Assembly (NCBI GenBank): GCA_900768675.1 | Contig: CAAGDT010000078.1 | Coordinates: 1 to 16,604 of the forward strand | Source of the DNA: Oscillospiraceae bacterium | Lineage (GTDB): Bacteria; Bacillota; Clostridia; Oscillospirales; Ruminococcaceae | Length of the DNA stretch: 16,604 nt | Direction: 5' to 3' | Part shown: piece by piece, positions 1 through 7,934 of the stretch | Numbering within the stretch: the stretch's first letter is position 1 | How the letters are laid out: each line of letters begins with the position of its first letter | Made by a program: the position numbers and the translations under genes | The notes under the pieces: generated by a model | The model's input: only the letters and a program-made list of their open reading frames with translations | The model's database searches: none | What the model was told of the DNA's origin: nothing

Positions 1-609
1 ATGACCGACCACGGAATACAGATGCAGGACAGCCCGGATACATGGCATTTTGAGAACCTGCGGATTCTCCCCGATTATCTTCACGGAGTGCGGATAATAA
101 GGGGAATTGAAGCGAATATCACCGATTACGAGGGAAATATTGACATCTTCCCGGATTACGTTTATGACAGCCTTGAATGGGTAAACGTTTCGTTTCATAA
201 GCAGGTACTTCCCGCAGGCACGAAAGCCGACCACACAAGAGCCTATCTGGGCGCTCTTAAAAACCCCCGGGTTGACGTAATCTGCCACTCGGAGGATATT
301 CACTACGACTACGATTTTGATGCAGTCTGCCGTGAGTGCGCCGACAGAGGAAGGCTTATTGAACTGAATGTAGGACGTCTTTTAAGGGGCAGGAATGCAG
401 ACGGCAGGTATGCGCTTATACTTGAAGCCTGCGAGAAATACGGAACAAGCATAATCGTAAATTCCGACGCTCATTTTTACACCAAAATCGGAGATTTTGC
501 TCCTGCGGAGGAGCTGCTTAAAAAGACAGGCTTCCCTATGGAACTGGTTGTGAATGCAGACGAAAAGCAAATGGAAGCTTATCTTGAAAGCCGCAAGAAC
601 AGACTATAA
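1..609 (+). CDS. PHP-family metal-dependent hydrolase/phosphatase, YcdX-like (5' end missing)
   Basis: This is the C-terminal ~200 residues of a PHP-domain protein of the YcdX-like phosphatase group, metal-dependent enzymes thought to hydrolyse phosphoesters; the physiological substrate is not known. The first codons read MTDHG, which matches the internal TDHG metal-binding motif of the family, so the ATG at base 1 is almost certainly not the start. Roughly 35-40 residues carrying the N-terminal HxH motif lie outside the window. Visible metal-ligand candidates are His4, Glu37 (RGIEAN), His66 (SFHK), His96 (CHSED) and Asp156/His158 (SDAH), so the catalytic site looks intact. The gene ends 20 nt before the glucokinase gene and probably shares its transcript. 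Family assignment is good; substrate unassigned. Confidence 0.85.
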   Translation: MTDHGIQMQDSPDTWHFENLRILPDYLHGVRIIRGIEANITDYEGNIDIFPDYVYDSLEWVNVSFHKQVLPAGTKADHTRAYLGALKNPRVDVICHSEDIHYDYDFDAVCRECADRGRLIELNVGRLLRGRNADGRYALILEACEKYGTSIIVNSDAHFYTKIGDFAPAEELLKKTGFPMELVVNADEKQMEAYLESRKNRL

Positions 610-629
610 TATGAAAGGATTTTAGAAAT

Positions 630-1583
630 ATGTACAACATCGGTATCGACTTAGGAGGAACAAACATCAAGGTAGGAGTTGTTGACGAGAATTACAACAT
701 CATCGGCCGCTCCAACATCAAGACAAATCTTCCCCGTCCCTCGGAGGAGATTGCGGAGAGCATAGCAGAAGGCGTAAGGCTTGCCTGCGAGGACGCAAAA
801 ATCAATGTTTCCGACGTCAACAGCATAGGTATCGGAACTCCCGGAACTGCAAACAGAGATACAGGCGTAGTTCTCTATTCCTGCAACTTAGGCTTTGAGA
901 ATTTCCAGCTTGGAAAGGTTTTAAGCGAAAAGCTTGGAACAGAAATTTACGTTGAAAACGACGCTAATGCTGCTGCATTCGGCGAGGTTGTGAACGGCGC
1001 AGGAAAAGGCTACAAGAACGTTGTTGTTATCACTCTCGGAACAGGCGTAGGCGGCGGAATTATAATCGACGGCAGAATTTATACCGGCTTCAACTTCTGC
1101 GGCGGCGAGCTTGGTCATACCGTAATCGAGTATAACGGAAGACCCTGCTCCTGCGGAAGAAAGGGCTGCTTTGAAGCTTATTCTTCTGCTACCGCCCTTA
1201 TCAACTTCACCAAGGAAGCTATGGAAGCCGACAAGGAAACTAAAATGTGGGAAATTGCAGGCGGCAAAATCGAGAACGTTGACGGAAAAACCGCCTTTGA
1301 CGGTATGCGTGCAGGAGACAAGAAGGCGAAGGAGGTTGTTGATACATACATTAACTATCTGGGCTGCGGACTTACAAACGTTGTAAATATCTTCCAGCCC
1401 GAGCTGCTTCTTATCGGCGGCGGAATCTGCAAGGAAGGCGAAAACCTTACAAAACCGCTGCTTGAATACATAGCTAGAGAAAGCTACTGTATAGACCCCA
1501 AGGCTTCCACAAAGCTGGATATTGCAAAGCTTGGAAATGATGCGGGAATAATCGGCGCCGCATATCTGTATACTTTAAAGTAA
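630..1583 (+). CDS. glcK: ROK-family glucokinase
   Basis: Predicted cytoplasmic glucokinase of the ROK family (317 aa, normal length), phosphorylating glucose with ATP to glucose 6-phosphate for glycolysis. The N-terminal ATP-binding loop is IDLGGTNIK (residues 6-14). The catalytic aspartate lies in ENDANAAA (Asp111). The sugar- and zinc-binding segment is GGELGH (158-163), followed by the CxCGRKGCFE cysteine cluster (Cys173, Cys175, Cys180), the ROK zinc site. The start is supported by AAAGGA at 614-619, 10 nt upstream. It follows the PHP gene closely and is followed by a hairpin terminator at 1653-1676. ROK kinases can prefer other hexoses or N-acetylmannosamine; glucokinase is the best guess from the complete motif set and the closely linked pfkA. 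Confidence 0.88.
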   Translation: MYNIGIDLGGTNIKVGVVDENYNIIGRSNIKTNLPRPSEEIAESIAEGVRLACEDAKINVSDVNSIGIGTPGTANRDTGVVLYSCNLGFENFQLGKVLSEKLGTEIYVENDANAAAFGEVVNGAGKGYKNVVVITLGTGVGGGIIIDGRIYTGFNFCGGELGHTVIEYNGRPCSCGRKGCFEAYSSATALINFTKEAMEADKETKMWEIAGGKIENVDGKTAFDGMRAGDKKAKEVVDTYINYLGCGLTNVVNIFQPELLLIGGGICKEGENLTKPLLEYIARESYCIDPKASTKLDIAKLGNDAGIIGAAYLYTLK

Positions 1584-1652
1584 GGGCAGAAATTTCTGCG
1601 AAAAGGCAGCTTGCTGATGCTGTAACTCAGGCTGGCGATAAACCGACAGCAG
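1584..1652 (+). other. Attenuator-like leader between glcK and murB
   Basis: This stretch holds no gene but is rich in pairing. TGCTGT (1618-1623) can pair with ACAGCA (1646-1651). CCGACAG (1643-1649) can instead pair with CTGTCGG (1665-1671), which would disrupt the terminator stem at 1653-1676. A perfect 14-bp palindrome lies at 1586-1599. The arrangement resembles an antiterminator/terminator switch ahead of murB, but it matches no RNA family I recognise. Confidence 0.35.
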
Positions 1653-1680
1653 AAAGCCCGACAACTGTCGGGCTTTATAT
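1653..1680 (+). terminator. Hairpin terminator after glcK / before murB
   Basis: A perfect 10-bp inverted repeat (AAAGCCCGAC, loop AACT, GTCGGGCTTT) with a GC-rich core is followed by a short T-rich run (TTTATAT). It should end the PHP-glcK transcript. The stem is flanked by A on one side and T on the other, so it could act in both directions. It lies only ~20 nt upstream of the murB ribosome binding site with no convincing promoter between, so read-through or regulated termination into murB is possible. Confidence 0.75.
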
Positions 1681-1707
1681 GTTCGCTCTTATTTTTGGGA
1701 GGTACAG

Positions 1708-2619
1708 ATGAAATATAATTCTATTGAAATGATTGCGGCAAAATACGGTGCAGAGTGCTGCCGCAACGAAAAGCTTTCAAAATACACTTCCTTTGAAATC
1801 GGCGGCTGCTGCGATATTCTTGTAAAGCCCAACAGCGCCGACTGTTTAATGGAAGTTCTTAAAAGCTGCCGCAAGAACGGAATAAATTACTATATTCTCG
1901 GCAGAGGCAGCAACGTTCTTATAAGCGATAAGGGACTTAAAGGCACAGTAATTCTCCTTTCCTCCGATTTTTCCAATATATGGCAGGGCAAAGAGGATAA
2001 CGAGCGTATTTACTGCGCCGCAGGCGCTTCTCTTACAAAGGTCTGCGCCTTTGCAAGGGACAACAGCCTTACGGGGCTTGAATTTGCCTACGGAATACCC
2101 GGTTCGGTAGGCGGCGCTCTTTATATGAACGCAGGAGCCTACGGCGGGGAAATGAAGGATGTTGTGGAAAGCTGCTTCTATCTTGACGAGAATTTTGAGC
2201 TGAAGGAAATGAGCGCTCACAAAATGGAGCTTTCCTACCGTCACAGCGTTTTCAGCGGCAAGAATTATGTAATTACAGCAGTCTGCTTTAAGCTCCAAAA
2301 GGGCGATAAGGCGGAAATTTCAGCAAAAATGTCCGAGCTTATGGAAAAGCGGCGCTCAAAGCAGCCCCTTGAATACCCCAGCGCAGGAAGCACCTTCAAG
2401 CGACCCGAGGGAGACTTTGCCGCAAGACTTATAGAAGCAAGCGGCTTAAAGGGCTACACCTGCGGCGGCGCTCAGGTAAGCGAAAAGCACAGCGGCTTTG
2501 TAATAAACAAGGAAAATGCGTCTTTTGAGGACGTTATGAACGTAATAAAGGGCGTAAAGGAAAAGGTTTACGCCGACTCGGGCGTTATGCTGGAGTGCGA
2601 AGTGTTGATAATGGAATAA
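1708..2619 (+). CDS. murB: UDP-N-acetylenolpyruvoylglucosamine reductase (MurB)
   Basis: MurB is the FAD-dependent, NADPH-using reductase that converts UDP-GlcNAc-enolpyruvate to UDP-MurNAc, an early cytoplasmic step of peptidoglycan synthesis. The 303-aa length is typical of Gram-positive enzymes. FAD-binding motifs are GRGSNVLISD (65-74) and FAYGIPGSVGGALYMNAGAYGGE (126-148). The SYRHS segment (176-180) carries the active-site Arg. The catalytic Ser228 sits in PSAGSTFKRP (224-233), and the C-terminal LECEV (295-299) carries the conserved Glu. A strong GGGAGG at 1697-1702, 5 nt before the ATG, fixes the start. It is the first gene of a close-packed group with rapZ, whiA and dnaE. Confidence 0.97.
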   Translation: MKYNSIEMIAAKYGAECCRNEKLSKYTSFEIGGCCDILVKPNSADCLMEVLKSCRKNGINYYILGRGSNVLISDKGLKGTVILLSSDFSNIWQGKEDNERIYCAAGASLTKVCAFARDNSLTGLEFAYGIPGSVGGALYMNAGAYGGEMKDVVESCFYLDENFELKEMSAHKMELSYRHSVFSGKNYVITAVCFKLQKGDKAEISAKMSELMEKRRSKQPLEYPSAGSTFKRPEGDFAARLIEASGLKGYTCGGAQVSEKHSGFVINKENASFEDVMNVIKGVKEKVYADSGVMLECEVLIME

Positions 2620-2631
2620 AGGAAAAGACAG

Positions 2632-3486
2632 ATGGAATTTATAATTGTAACAGGAATTTCCGGCTCGGGCAAGTCCTGCGCCGCCAATGTTTTAGAGGAT
2701 ATAGGCTACTTCTGCATAGACAATATGCCGCCTCAGCTTATACCGAAGTTTGCGGAGCTATGCGGCGAAAACTCCGCAATAGAAAAGGTTGCGATAGTTG
2801 TTGATATAAGGGGCGGAGAGCTGTTTCTGCGGCTTTGGGACAACGTTGAGAATATGCGAAAAAGCGGGCTTAACGTAAAGGTGCTTTTTATCTATGCGGA
2901 CAGGGACGTTATCAAAAGAAGATACAAGGAAACCCGCCGCAAGCACCCTCTTTACGATATTGCAGGCGGCGATATCGACAAGGCAATCGACGCCGAGTTT
3001 GATATACTTATGCCCTTAAGGGAACATTCCGACTACTATATCGACACAAGCCTTATGACTACGGCGAAATTCAAGGAGAATATGCTGAATATCTTCCTTG
3101 AAAATGTAAACGACAGTATGGTTATAAGCTGCGTTTCCTTCGGCTTCAAATACGGCGTTCCCGACGAGGCAGACCTTGTTTTCGACGTGCGCTGCCTGCC
3201 CAACCCCTTTTACGTTCCCGAACTGAAGGCGAAAACGGGGGAGGACAAGGAGGTTCGTGACTATGTTATGGACTCCGAGGTATCGAAAACCCTGCTTTCA
3301 AAGCTTATCGACCTTATGGATTTTCTTGTTCCCCAGTACATCGCCGAGGGAAAGAGCCAGCTTGTAATAGCCTTCGGCTGCACAGGCGGCAAGCACAGAA
3401 GCGTTACCTTTGCAAAGCTAATGCGTGACCACCTTGACGAAATGGGCTACAACGTAAGGCTTTTAAACAGGGATTCTTCAAAGTGA
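2632..3486 (+). CDS. rapZ: RapZ/YvcJ-family nucleotide-binding protein
   Basis: Member of the RapZ (YvcJ) P-loop ATPase/GTPase family, 284 aa, full length. Visible features are the Walker A GISGSGKS (8-15), a Walker B-like VVDIRG (56-61), the family stretch SFGFKYGVPDEADLVFDVR (169-187), and the C-terminal GCTGGKHRSV motif (249-258). In enterobacteria RapZ is an RNase adapter controlling GlmS, the enzyme making amino-sugar precursors. In Firmicutes the homologue affects competence and nucleotide-dependent signalling, and its exact target is unclear. The gap to murB is 12 nt and to whiA 28 nt, so it is co-transcribed with cell-wall and division genes. The often-linked yvcK gene is absent between rapZ and whiA. 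Confidence 0.96.
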   Translation: MEFIIVTGISGSGKSCAANVLEDIGYFCIDNMPPQLIPKFAELCGENSAIEKVAIVVDIRGGELFLRLWDNVENMRKSGLNVKVLFIYADRDVIKRRYKETRRKHPLYDIAGGDIDKAIDAEFDILMPLREHSDYYIDTSLMTTAKFKENMLNIFLENVNDSMVISCVSFGFKYGVPDEADLVFDVRCLPNPFYVPELKAKTGEDKEVRDYVMDSEVSKTLLSKLIDLMDFLVPQYIAEGKSQLVIAFGCTGGKHRSVTFAKLMRDHLDEMGYNVRLLNRDSSK

Positions 3487-3495
3487 TTTTTGTGC

Positions 3496-3505
3496 AGGAA
3501 GGTGG
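3496..3505 (+). promoter_or_regulatory. whiA ribosome binding site
   Basis: AGGAAGGTGG ends 9 nt before a TTG codon. It decides the use of a TTG start for whiA, since no in-frame ATG fits and translation from the TTG gives the conserved family N-terminus MSFS.EV. Confidence 0.8.
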
Positions 3506-3514
3506 TTTTCGCAC

Positions 3515-4384
3515 TTGTCTTTTTCCAACGAAGTAAAACAGGAGCTTTGCCGTGCTGATATTTCCGGCACAACACGGGAAGCCTTTACATACGGTCTTCT
3601 TTACGGCTTTCGCAGTAAAAAGCCCCTTCTGCTTACCGACAGCGAGTGTACGGCGGACTGCTTCAGAAACATTCTGCCGCCGAAAAGCGTTATTATAAAA
3701 ACTCCCCGTGAACGAGGGGGAAAGTCATTTTCCGTTGAGATAGAAAACCGTGAACTGCTGGAAAAGTACGGCTTTTTCAGCCCCGAAATAAATACTTCGG
3801 TAGTAAACGGAAACGATATTATTGCAGGAGCCTTTCTGCGGGGGATTTTTCTTTCCTGCGGAAGCGTTTCGGTGCAAAAGGCGGGCTATCACCTTGAGCT
3901 TTCCCCGGGAAGCTTTGAAAAGTGTGAAAATCTGCACCGACTGATAAACGAGCAGGGAATGAGAATAGAAATGTCCAGCCGCAAAAGCGCCTATTTCCTG
4001 TATAGCAAGGACAGCGAGAATATTTCCGACTTCCTTACCTTTATCGGCGCTATGCAAAGCTCAATGGAAATAATGAACATAAAGATAATAAAGGAAGTAA
4101 GAAGCAATATCAACCGTAAGGTAAACTGCGAGGCAGCGAATATCGAAAAAACCGCCTCCGCTTCCGCAAAGCAGATAATGGACATACGGACGATTGAGGA
4201 AAAAACGGGGCTTGAAGTCCTGCCCGAGGAGCTGAGGGAAATTGCGCTGCTGCGGCTTGAAAATCCCGACGTTTCATTAAGCGGGCTTGGAAAGCTGCTG
4301 AGCGAGCCTATAAGCCGAAGCGGGGTAAACCACAGGCTTGCCCGTATTTCAAAGCTTGCGGAGGAACTGCGAAAGGAAAAGTAA
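3515..4384 (+). CDS. whiA: DNA-binding protein WhiA
   Basis: WhiA is a Gram-positive DNA-binding protein. It is a developmental transcription factor in actinomycetes and is linked to cell division and chromosome segregation in Firmicutes. It combines a degenerate LAGLIDADG homing-endonuclease-like domain (roughly residues 20-180, with GAFLRGIFLSCGSVS at 105-119) and a C-terminal helix-turn-helix (about 236-285, recognition segment ISRSGVNHRLARI). The signature NRKVNCEAANIEKT is at 200-213. The protein starts at TTG (MSFSNEVKQEL, matching the family N-terminus) and is 289 aa, slightly short for the family (about 310). Its stop codon overlaps the dnaE start by 1 nt (TAATG), implying translational coupling. 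Confidence 0.95.
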   Translation: MSFSNEVKQELCRADISGTTREAFTYGLLYGFRSKKPLLLTDSECTADCFRNILPPKSVIIKTPRERGGKSFSVEIENRELLEKYGFFSPEINTSVVNGNDIIAGAFLRGIFLSCGSVSVQKAGYHLELSPGSFEKCENLHRLINEQGMRIEMSSRKSAYFLYSKDSENISDFLTFIGAMQSSMEIMNIKIIKEVRSNINRKVNCEAANIEKTASASAKQIMDIRTIEEKTGLEVLPEELREIALLRLENPDVSLSGLGKLLSEPISRSGVNHRLARISKLAEELRKEK

Positions 4385-7300
4385 TGGATTTTGTGCATCT
4401 CCATGTTCATACCGAGTACAGCCTCTTGGACGGCGCCTGCCGTATAAAGGGGCTTGTTTCCCGTGTAAAGGAAATCGGTCAGAAGGCGGTTGCTATCACC
4501 GACCACGGGGTTATGTACGGCTGCGTGGATTTCTGGAACGAGTGCGTTGAAAACGGGATTAAGCCCATAATCGGCTGCGAGGTTTACGTTGCGCCCAGAA
4601 GCCGCTTCGATAAGCAGACAAAGGAGGACTTGTCCCCATATCACCTTATTCTCCTCTGCCGCAATAACGAGGGCTACAAAAATCTTGTGAAGCTGGTTTC
4701 AGCCGCAAGTATCGAGGGCTTTTACAACCGCCCCCGCTGCGATATTGAACTACTAAAAAAATATCACGAGGGGCTTATCTGCCTTTCCGCCTGCCTTGCG
4801 GGGGAGATTCCACGAAAGCTGCTGAACGGTGATTTTGTGGGCGCAAAGGAAACCGCTCTGCGCTATCGTGATATTTTCGGTGAGGACAGCTATTATATTG
4901 AAGTGCAGAACCACGGTATCGAGGAGCAGCAGCGAATCCTGCCCCTTTTATACAGGCTTTCAGAAGAAACGGGAATACCCCTTGCCGCCACCAACGACGC
5001 CCATTATCTTACAAAGGACGACAGCGAAATGCAGCGGATTTTAACCTGCATTTCCACGGGTAAGACCCTTGACAGCCCCGATTCCTTAAGCTTTCCAACA
5101 AACGAGTTCTATATAAAGACAGCCGAAGAAATGTCGGCTCTTTTTCCAGCTTCCGCAATTGAAAATACCGCAAAAATAGCGGAGCAATGCGACGTTACCT
5201 TTGAGTTCGGCGTAACAAAGCTGCCCTATTTTAACGTCCCAGGAACCGACGACAATGCCGCCTATTTCCGCAGTCAGGTTATAAAGGGACTTAAGCGGCG
5301 CTACGGGGAAGACCTGCCCGAAAACGTAACCGAACGAGCAGAACACGAGATGAAAATTATCGAGAAAATGGGCTATGTTGACTATTTTCTGATAGTTGCG
5401 GATTTTATCGCCTTTGCCCGCTCAAAAAATATCCCCGTAGGTCCGGGAAGAGGCTCCGGTGTGGGCAGTATCTGCGCTTACGCTCTTGAAATAACTTCAA
5501 TCGACCCTATTGCCTGCAACCTGCTTTTCGAGCGGTTCTTAAATCCCGAAAGAATAAGTATGCCCGACTTTGACGTGGATTTCTGCTATATCCGCCGACA
5601 GGAGGTTATCGACTACGTTTCCGCCAAGTACGGCAGCGACCATGTGGCTCAGATTATAACCTTCGGTACTCTTGCGGCAAAGGCGGCGGTGCGGGACGTA
5701 GGCAGGGTAATGGGAATACCCTACGCAAAAACCGACGCAATTTCAAAAATGATACCCTTCGGTATAAACGTAACATTAAAGGGCGCAATTGCCGAAAACA
5801 AGGAGCTTCGTGATTATATCGATTCCGACCCTACGCTTCAGCGGCTTATAAAGAACGCCCTTAAGCTTGAGGGTATGCCCCGTCATTCCTCAATGCATGC
5901 GGCAGGAGTTGTTATTACAAGAGAGCCTGTTACCGAATATGCGCCGCTTCAGAAAAACGATAACTTTATGGTAACCCAGTATACCGCAGGCATTTTAGAG
6001 CGGCTGGGACTGCTGAAAATGGACTTTTTAGGGCTTCGGTATCTTACGGTTATTGACGACTGCGTAAAGCTTGTAAAGAAAAGCAATCCCGATTTTGATT
6101 TGTCCCGTATTCCCGAGGACGACAAGGCGGTTTTCGATATGCTTTCCGCAGGAGAAACCGAGGGGGTTTTCCAGTTTGAAAGCGAGGGAATGACAAGCGT
6201 ACTTATGCGCCTTAAGCCCACTTCAGTTGAGGATATGACCGCTACAATTTCCCTTTACCGTCCCGGACCCATGGCTTCAATCCCCACATATATCGAAAAC
6301 AAGCACAACCCCGAAAAAATCAGGTATAAAACCGAGCTGCTCCGTGATATTCTTGACGTAACCTACGGCTGTATTGTGTATCAGGAGCAGGTTATGCAGA
6401 TTTGCCGCAAGCTTGCGGGCTATTCCTACGGACGGGCAGATATTGTGCGGCGAGCAATGGCAAAAAAGAAAAAGGACGTAATGGAAAAGGAGAGAAACGC
6501 CTTTATCTACGGTACTGAGAGCAACTGCGGCGCAATAAAGAACGGCGTTCCCGAGGAAACGGCAATCAAAATCTTCGAGGATATGTCCTCCTTTGCAACC
6601 TACGCCTTCAACAAGTCCCACGCCGCTGCCTACGCCTTTCTTGCCTACCAGACCGCCTATCTGCGCTGCCACTACTACAAGGAATATATGGTTGCCCTTA
6701 TGACCAGTGTTCTTGACCAGCCGGGAAAGGTGCTTGAATACATTTTCGACCTGAAAGCAAAGGGAATTGCCGTCCTGCCTCCGGATATAAACAGGAGTGA
6801 AATGAGCTTTTCTATTGAGGGCAGGAACATTCGCTATGGTCTGCTTGCAATAAAAAATATAGGCAGAGGCTTTATAAACGATATTCTGCGAAAACGCTCC
6901 GAAAAGCCTTTCGCCGATATAGTTGACTTTATTAAGCGTATGCAGGGCGGCGATATGAACAAGAGAGCCTTGGAAGCCCTTATAAAGGCAGGCGCTTTTG
7001 ACAGCCTGCCCCATAACCGCCGTCAGCTTCTTACTTCTTATGAGCATATCTACGACTCGGCGGCGGAGGACAGAAGCCGCAATCTTGAGGGACAGCTTGG
7101 CTTTTTCGATTACGCTGAGGAGGCTGGGGGAGATATGGTTATCCCCGAAATGGAGGAGTTTACGAAAAGCCAGCTTATGAAGCTTGAAAAGGAGGCCTTC
7201 GGCTTTTACGCTACGGGTCACCCCCTTGACGGTTTCGATAAGTATATCCGCCTTAACGGGCTTAAGCATGCTGCCGACATAACGGGAGAGCGGGGAAGCG

Positions 7301-7812
7301 CCGAAATTAAGGACGGCACAAGGGTAAGCCTTATTCTCCTGCTTACGGGAAAGAAAATGCACATAACGAAGAATAACAAGCAGATGTGCTTTGCCGCCTT
7401 TGAGGACGGGACAGGGGAGATTGAGGGCATTGTTTTCGATGACGTTTACGCAAAAAGCGCAGCGCTTTTGTCTGCGCCCGAAATGCCACTGCATGTATAT
7501 GGAACTGTTTCCCTGTCATCATCGGGGGAGGAACAGCCGAAAATAATCGTGAACAGGATTGAAAAGGCGGAAAACCTGCCCGAATGTAATTACAGCACCC
7601 TTTTTATACGGCTTGCCAGCACCGATACAGCAAAAATCAGTCAGGTTGCTGAAGTGCTTCAGGGAAAGGGCGGAAGCGAGCAGGTAAGACTTGCATTCAG
7701 CGACACGAAAAGCGTTTCTGCAATAAATAATGTTCCGAACGTAAATATTACAAAAGAAATTATGGAAAAATTGACGAAAATTTGTGGAAAAAGTAATATT
7801 ATAGTTAAATAA
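4384..7812 (+). CDS. dnaE: DNA polymerase III subunit alpha (DnaE)
   Basis: Family C replicative DNA polymerase, 1142 aa, close to the E. coli DnaE length. The order is: N-terminal PHP domain (HLHVHTEYSLLDG at 5-17, AITDH 37-41, GCE 64-66, NDAHYL 204-209); polymerase core with PDFDVDF (394-400; catalytic Asp395 and Asp397) and a third Asp at 547 (KMDFLGLR); a helix-hairpin-helix region near 855-880; an OB fold about 970-1060; and a short C-terminal tail. The PHP metal ligands look complete, as in enzymes with intrinsic 3'-5' proofreading. Clostridia usually also carry PolC, so DnaE here may be an accessory or lagging-strand polymerase. AAAGGA at 4372-4377, inside whiA, is the ribosome binding site. 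No terminator is visible before the pfkA promoter. Confidence 0.97.
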   Translation: MDFVHLHVHTEYSLLDGACRIKGLVSRVKEIGQKAVAITDHGVMYGCVDFWNECVENGIKPIIGCEVYVAPRSRFDKQTKEDLSPYHLILLCRNNEGYKNLVKLVSAASIEGFYNRPRCDIELLKKYHEGLICLSACLAGEIPRKLLNGDFVGAKETALRYRDIFGEDSYYIEVQNHGIEEQQRILPLLYRLSEETGIPLAATNDAHYLTKDDSEMQRILTCISTGKTLDSPDSLSFPTNEFYIKTAEEMSALFPASAIENTAKIAEQCDVTFEFGVTKLPYFNVPGTDDNAAYFRSQVIKGLKRRYGEDLPENVTERAEHEMKIIEKMGYVDYFLIVADFIAFARSKNIPVGPGRGSGVGSICAYALEITSIDPIACNLLFERFLNPERISMPDFDVDFCYIRRQEVIDYVSAKYGSDHVAQIITFGTLAAKAAVRDVGRVMGIPYAKTDAISKMIPFGINVTLKGAIAENKELRDYIDSDPTLQRLIKNALKLEGMPRHSSMHAAGVVITREPVTEYAPLQKNDNFMVTQYTAGILERLGLLKMDFLGLRYLTVIDDCVKLVKKSNPDFDLSRIPEDDKAVFDMLSAGETEGVFQFESEGMTSVLMRLKPTSVEDMTATISLYRPGPMASIPTYIENKHNPEKIRYKTELLRDILDVTYGCIVYQEQVMQICRKLAGYSYGRADIVRRAMAKKKKDVMEKERNAFIYGTESNCGAIKNGVPEETAIKIFEDMSSFATYAFNKSHAAAYAFLAYQTAYLRCHYYKEYMVALMTSVLDQPGKVLEYIFDLKAKGIAVLPPDINRSEMSFSIEGRNIRYGLLAIKNIGRGFINDILRKRSEKPFADIVDFIKRMQGGDMNKRALEALIKAGAFDSLPHNRRQLLTSYEHIYDSAAEDRSRNLEGQLGFFDYAEEAGGDMVIPEMEEFTKSQLMKLEKEAFGFYATGHPLDGFDKYIRLNGLKHAADITGERGSAEIKDGTRVSLILLLTGKKMHITKNNKQMCFAAFEDGTGEIEGIVFDDVYAKSAALLSAPEMPLHVYGTVSLSSSGEEQPKIIVNRIEKAENLPECNYSTLFIRLASTDTAKISQVAEVLQGKGGSEQVRLAFSDTKSVSAINNVPNVNITKEIMEKLTKICGKSNIIVK

Positions 7813-7835
7813 TTGGCTTTTCTGCAAAATAGGGC

Positions 7836-7864
7836 TTGACGATTCGGTGCAATTATTGTACAAT
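7836..7864 (+). promoter_or_regulatory. Sigma-A promoter of pfkA
   Basis: TTGACG (7836-7841), a 17-nt spacer and TACAAT (7859-7864) form a near-consensus vegetative promoter, giving an expected transcript start near 7871 and a ~64-nt AT-rich leader. The -10 lies inside a perfect 12-bp palindrome, TATTGTACAATA (7854-7865), which could be an operator. The leader contains a 7-bp hairpin (TAATACA 7888-7894 with TGTATTA 7902-7908). Confidence 0.85.
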
Positions 7865-7934
7865 ATGTTATGTATGATGTAATAAAGTAATACAATTTAT
7901 GTGTATTATTTAAACATTAGGGAGGATTATTACA

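Noticed and set aside
1..3. ATG at base 1 as the start of the PHP gene
   Set aside because: It falls at the internal TDHG motif; the family's N-terminal HxH segment is missing, so the gene starts outside the window.
1611..1642. Possible murB promoter TTGCTG...GATAAA
   Set aside because: Spacer is 20 nt and both boxes are poor; it also lies before the terminator hairpin.
3991..4644. A 217-residue minus-strand open frame across the whiA-dnaE junction
   Set aside because: Antisense to two clearly real genes, low-complexity Ser/Ile/Leu-rich, no family resemblance.
6277..7494. A 405-residue open frame on the minus strand opposite dnaE
   Set aside because: It is fully antisense to the conserved OB and core regions of dnaE, has no recognisable motif and composition looks like a mirror of the codon bias of the real gene.
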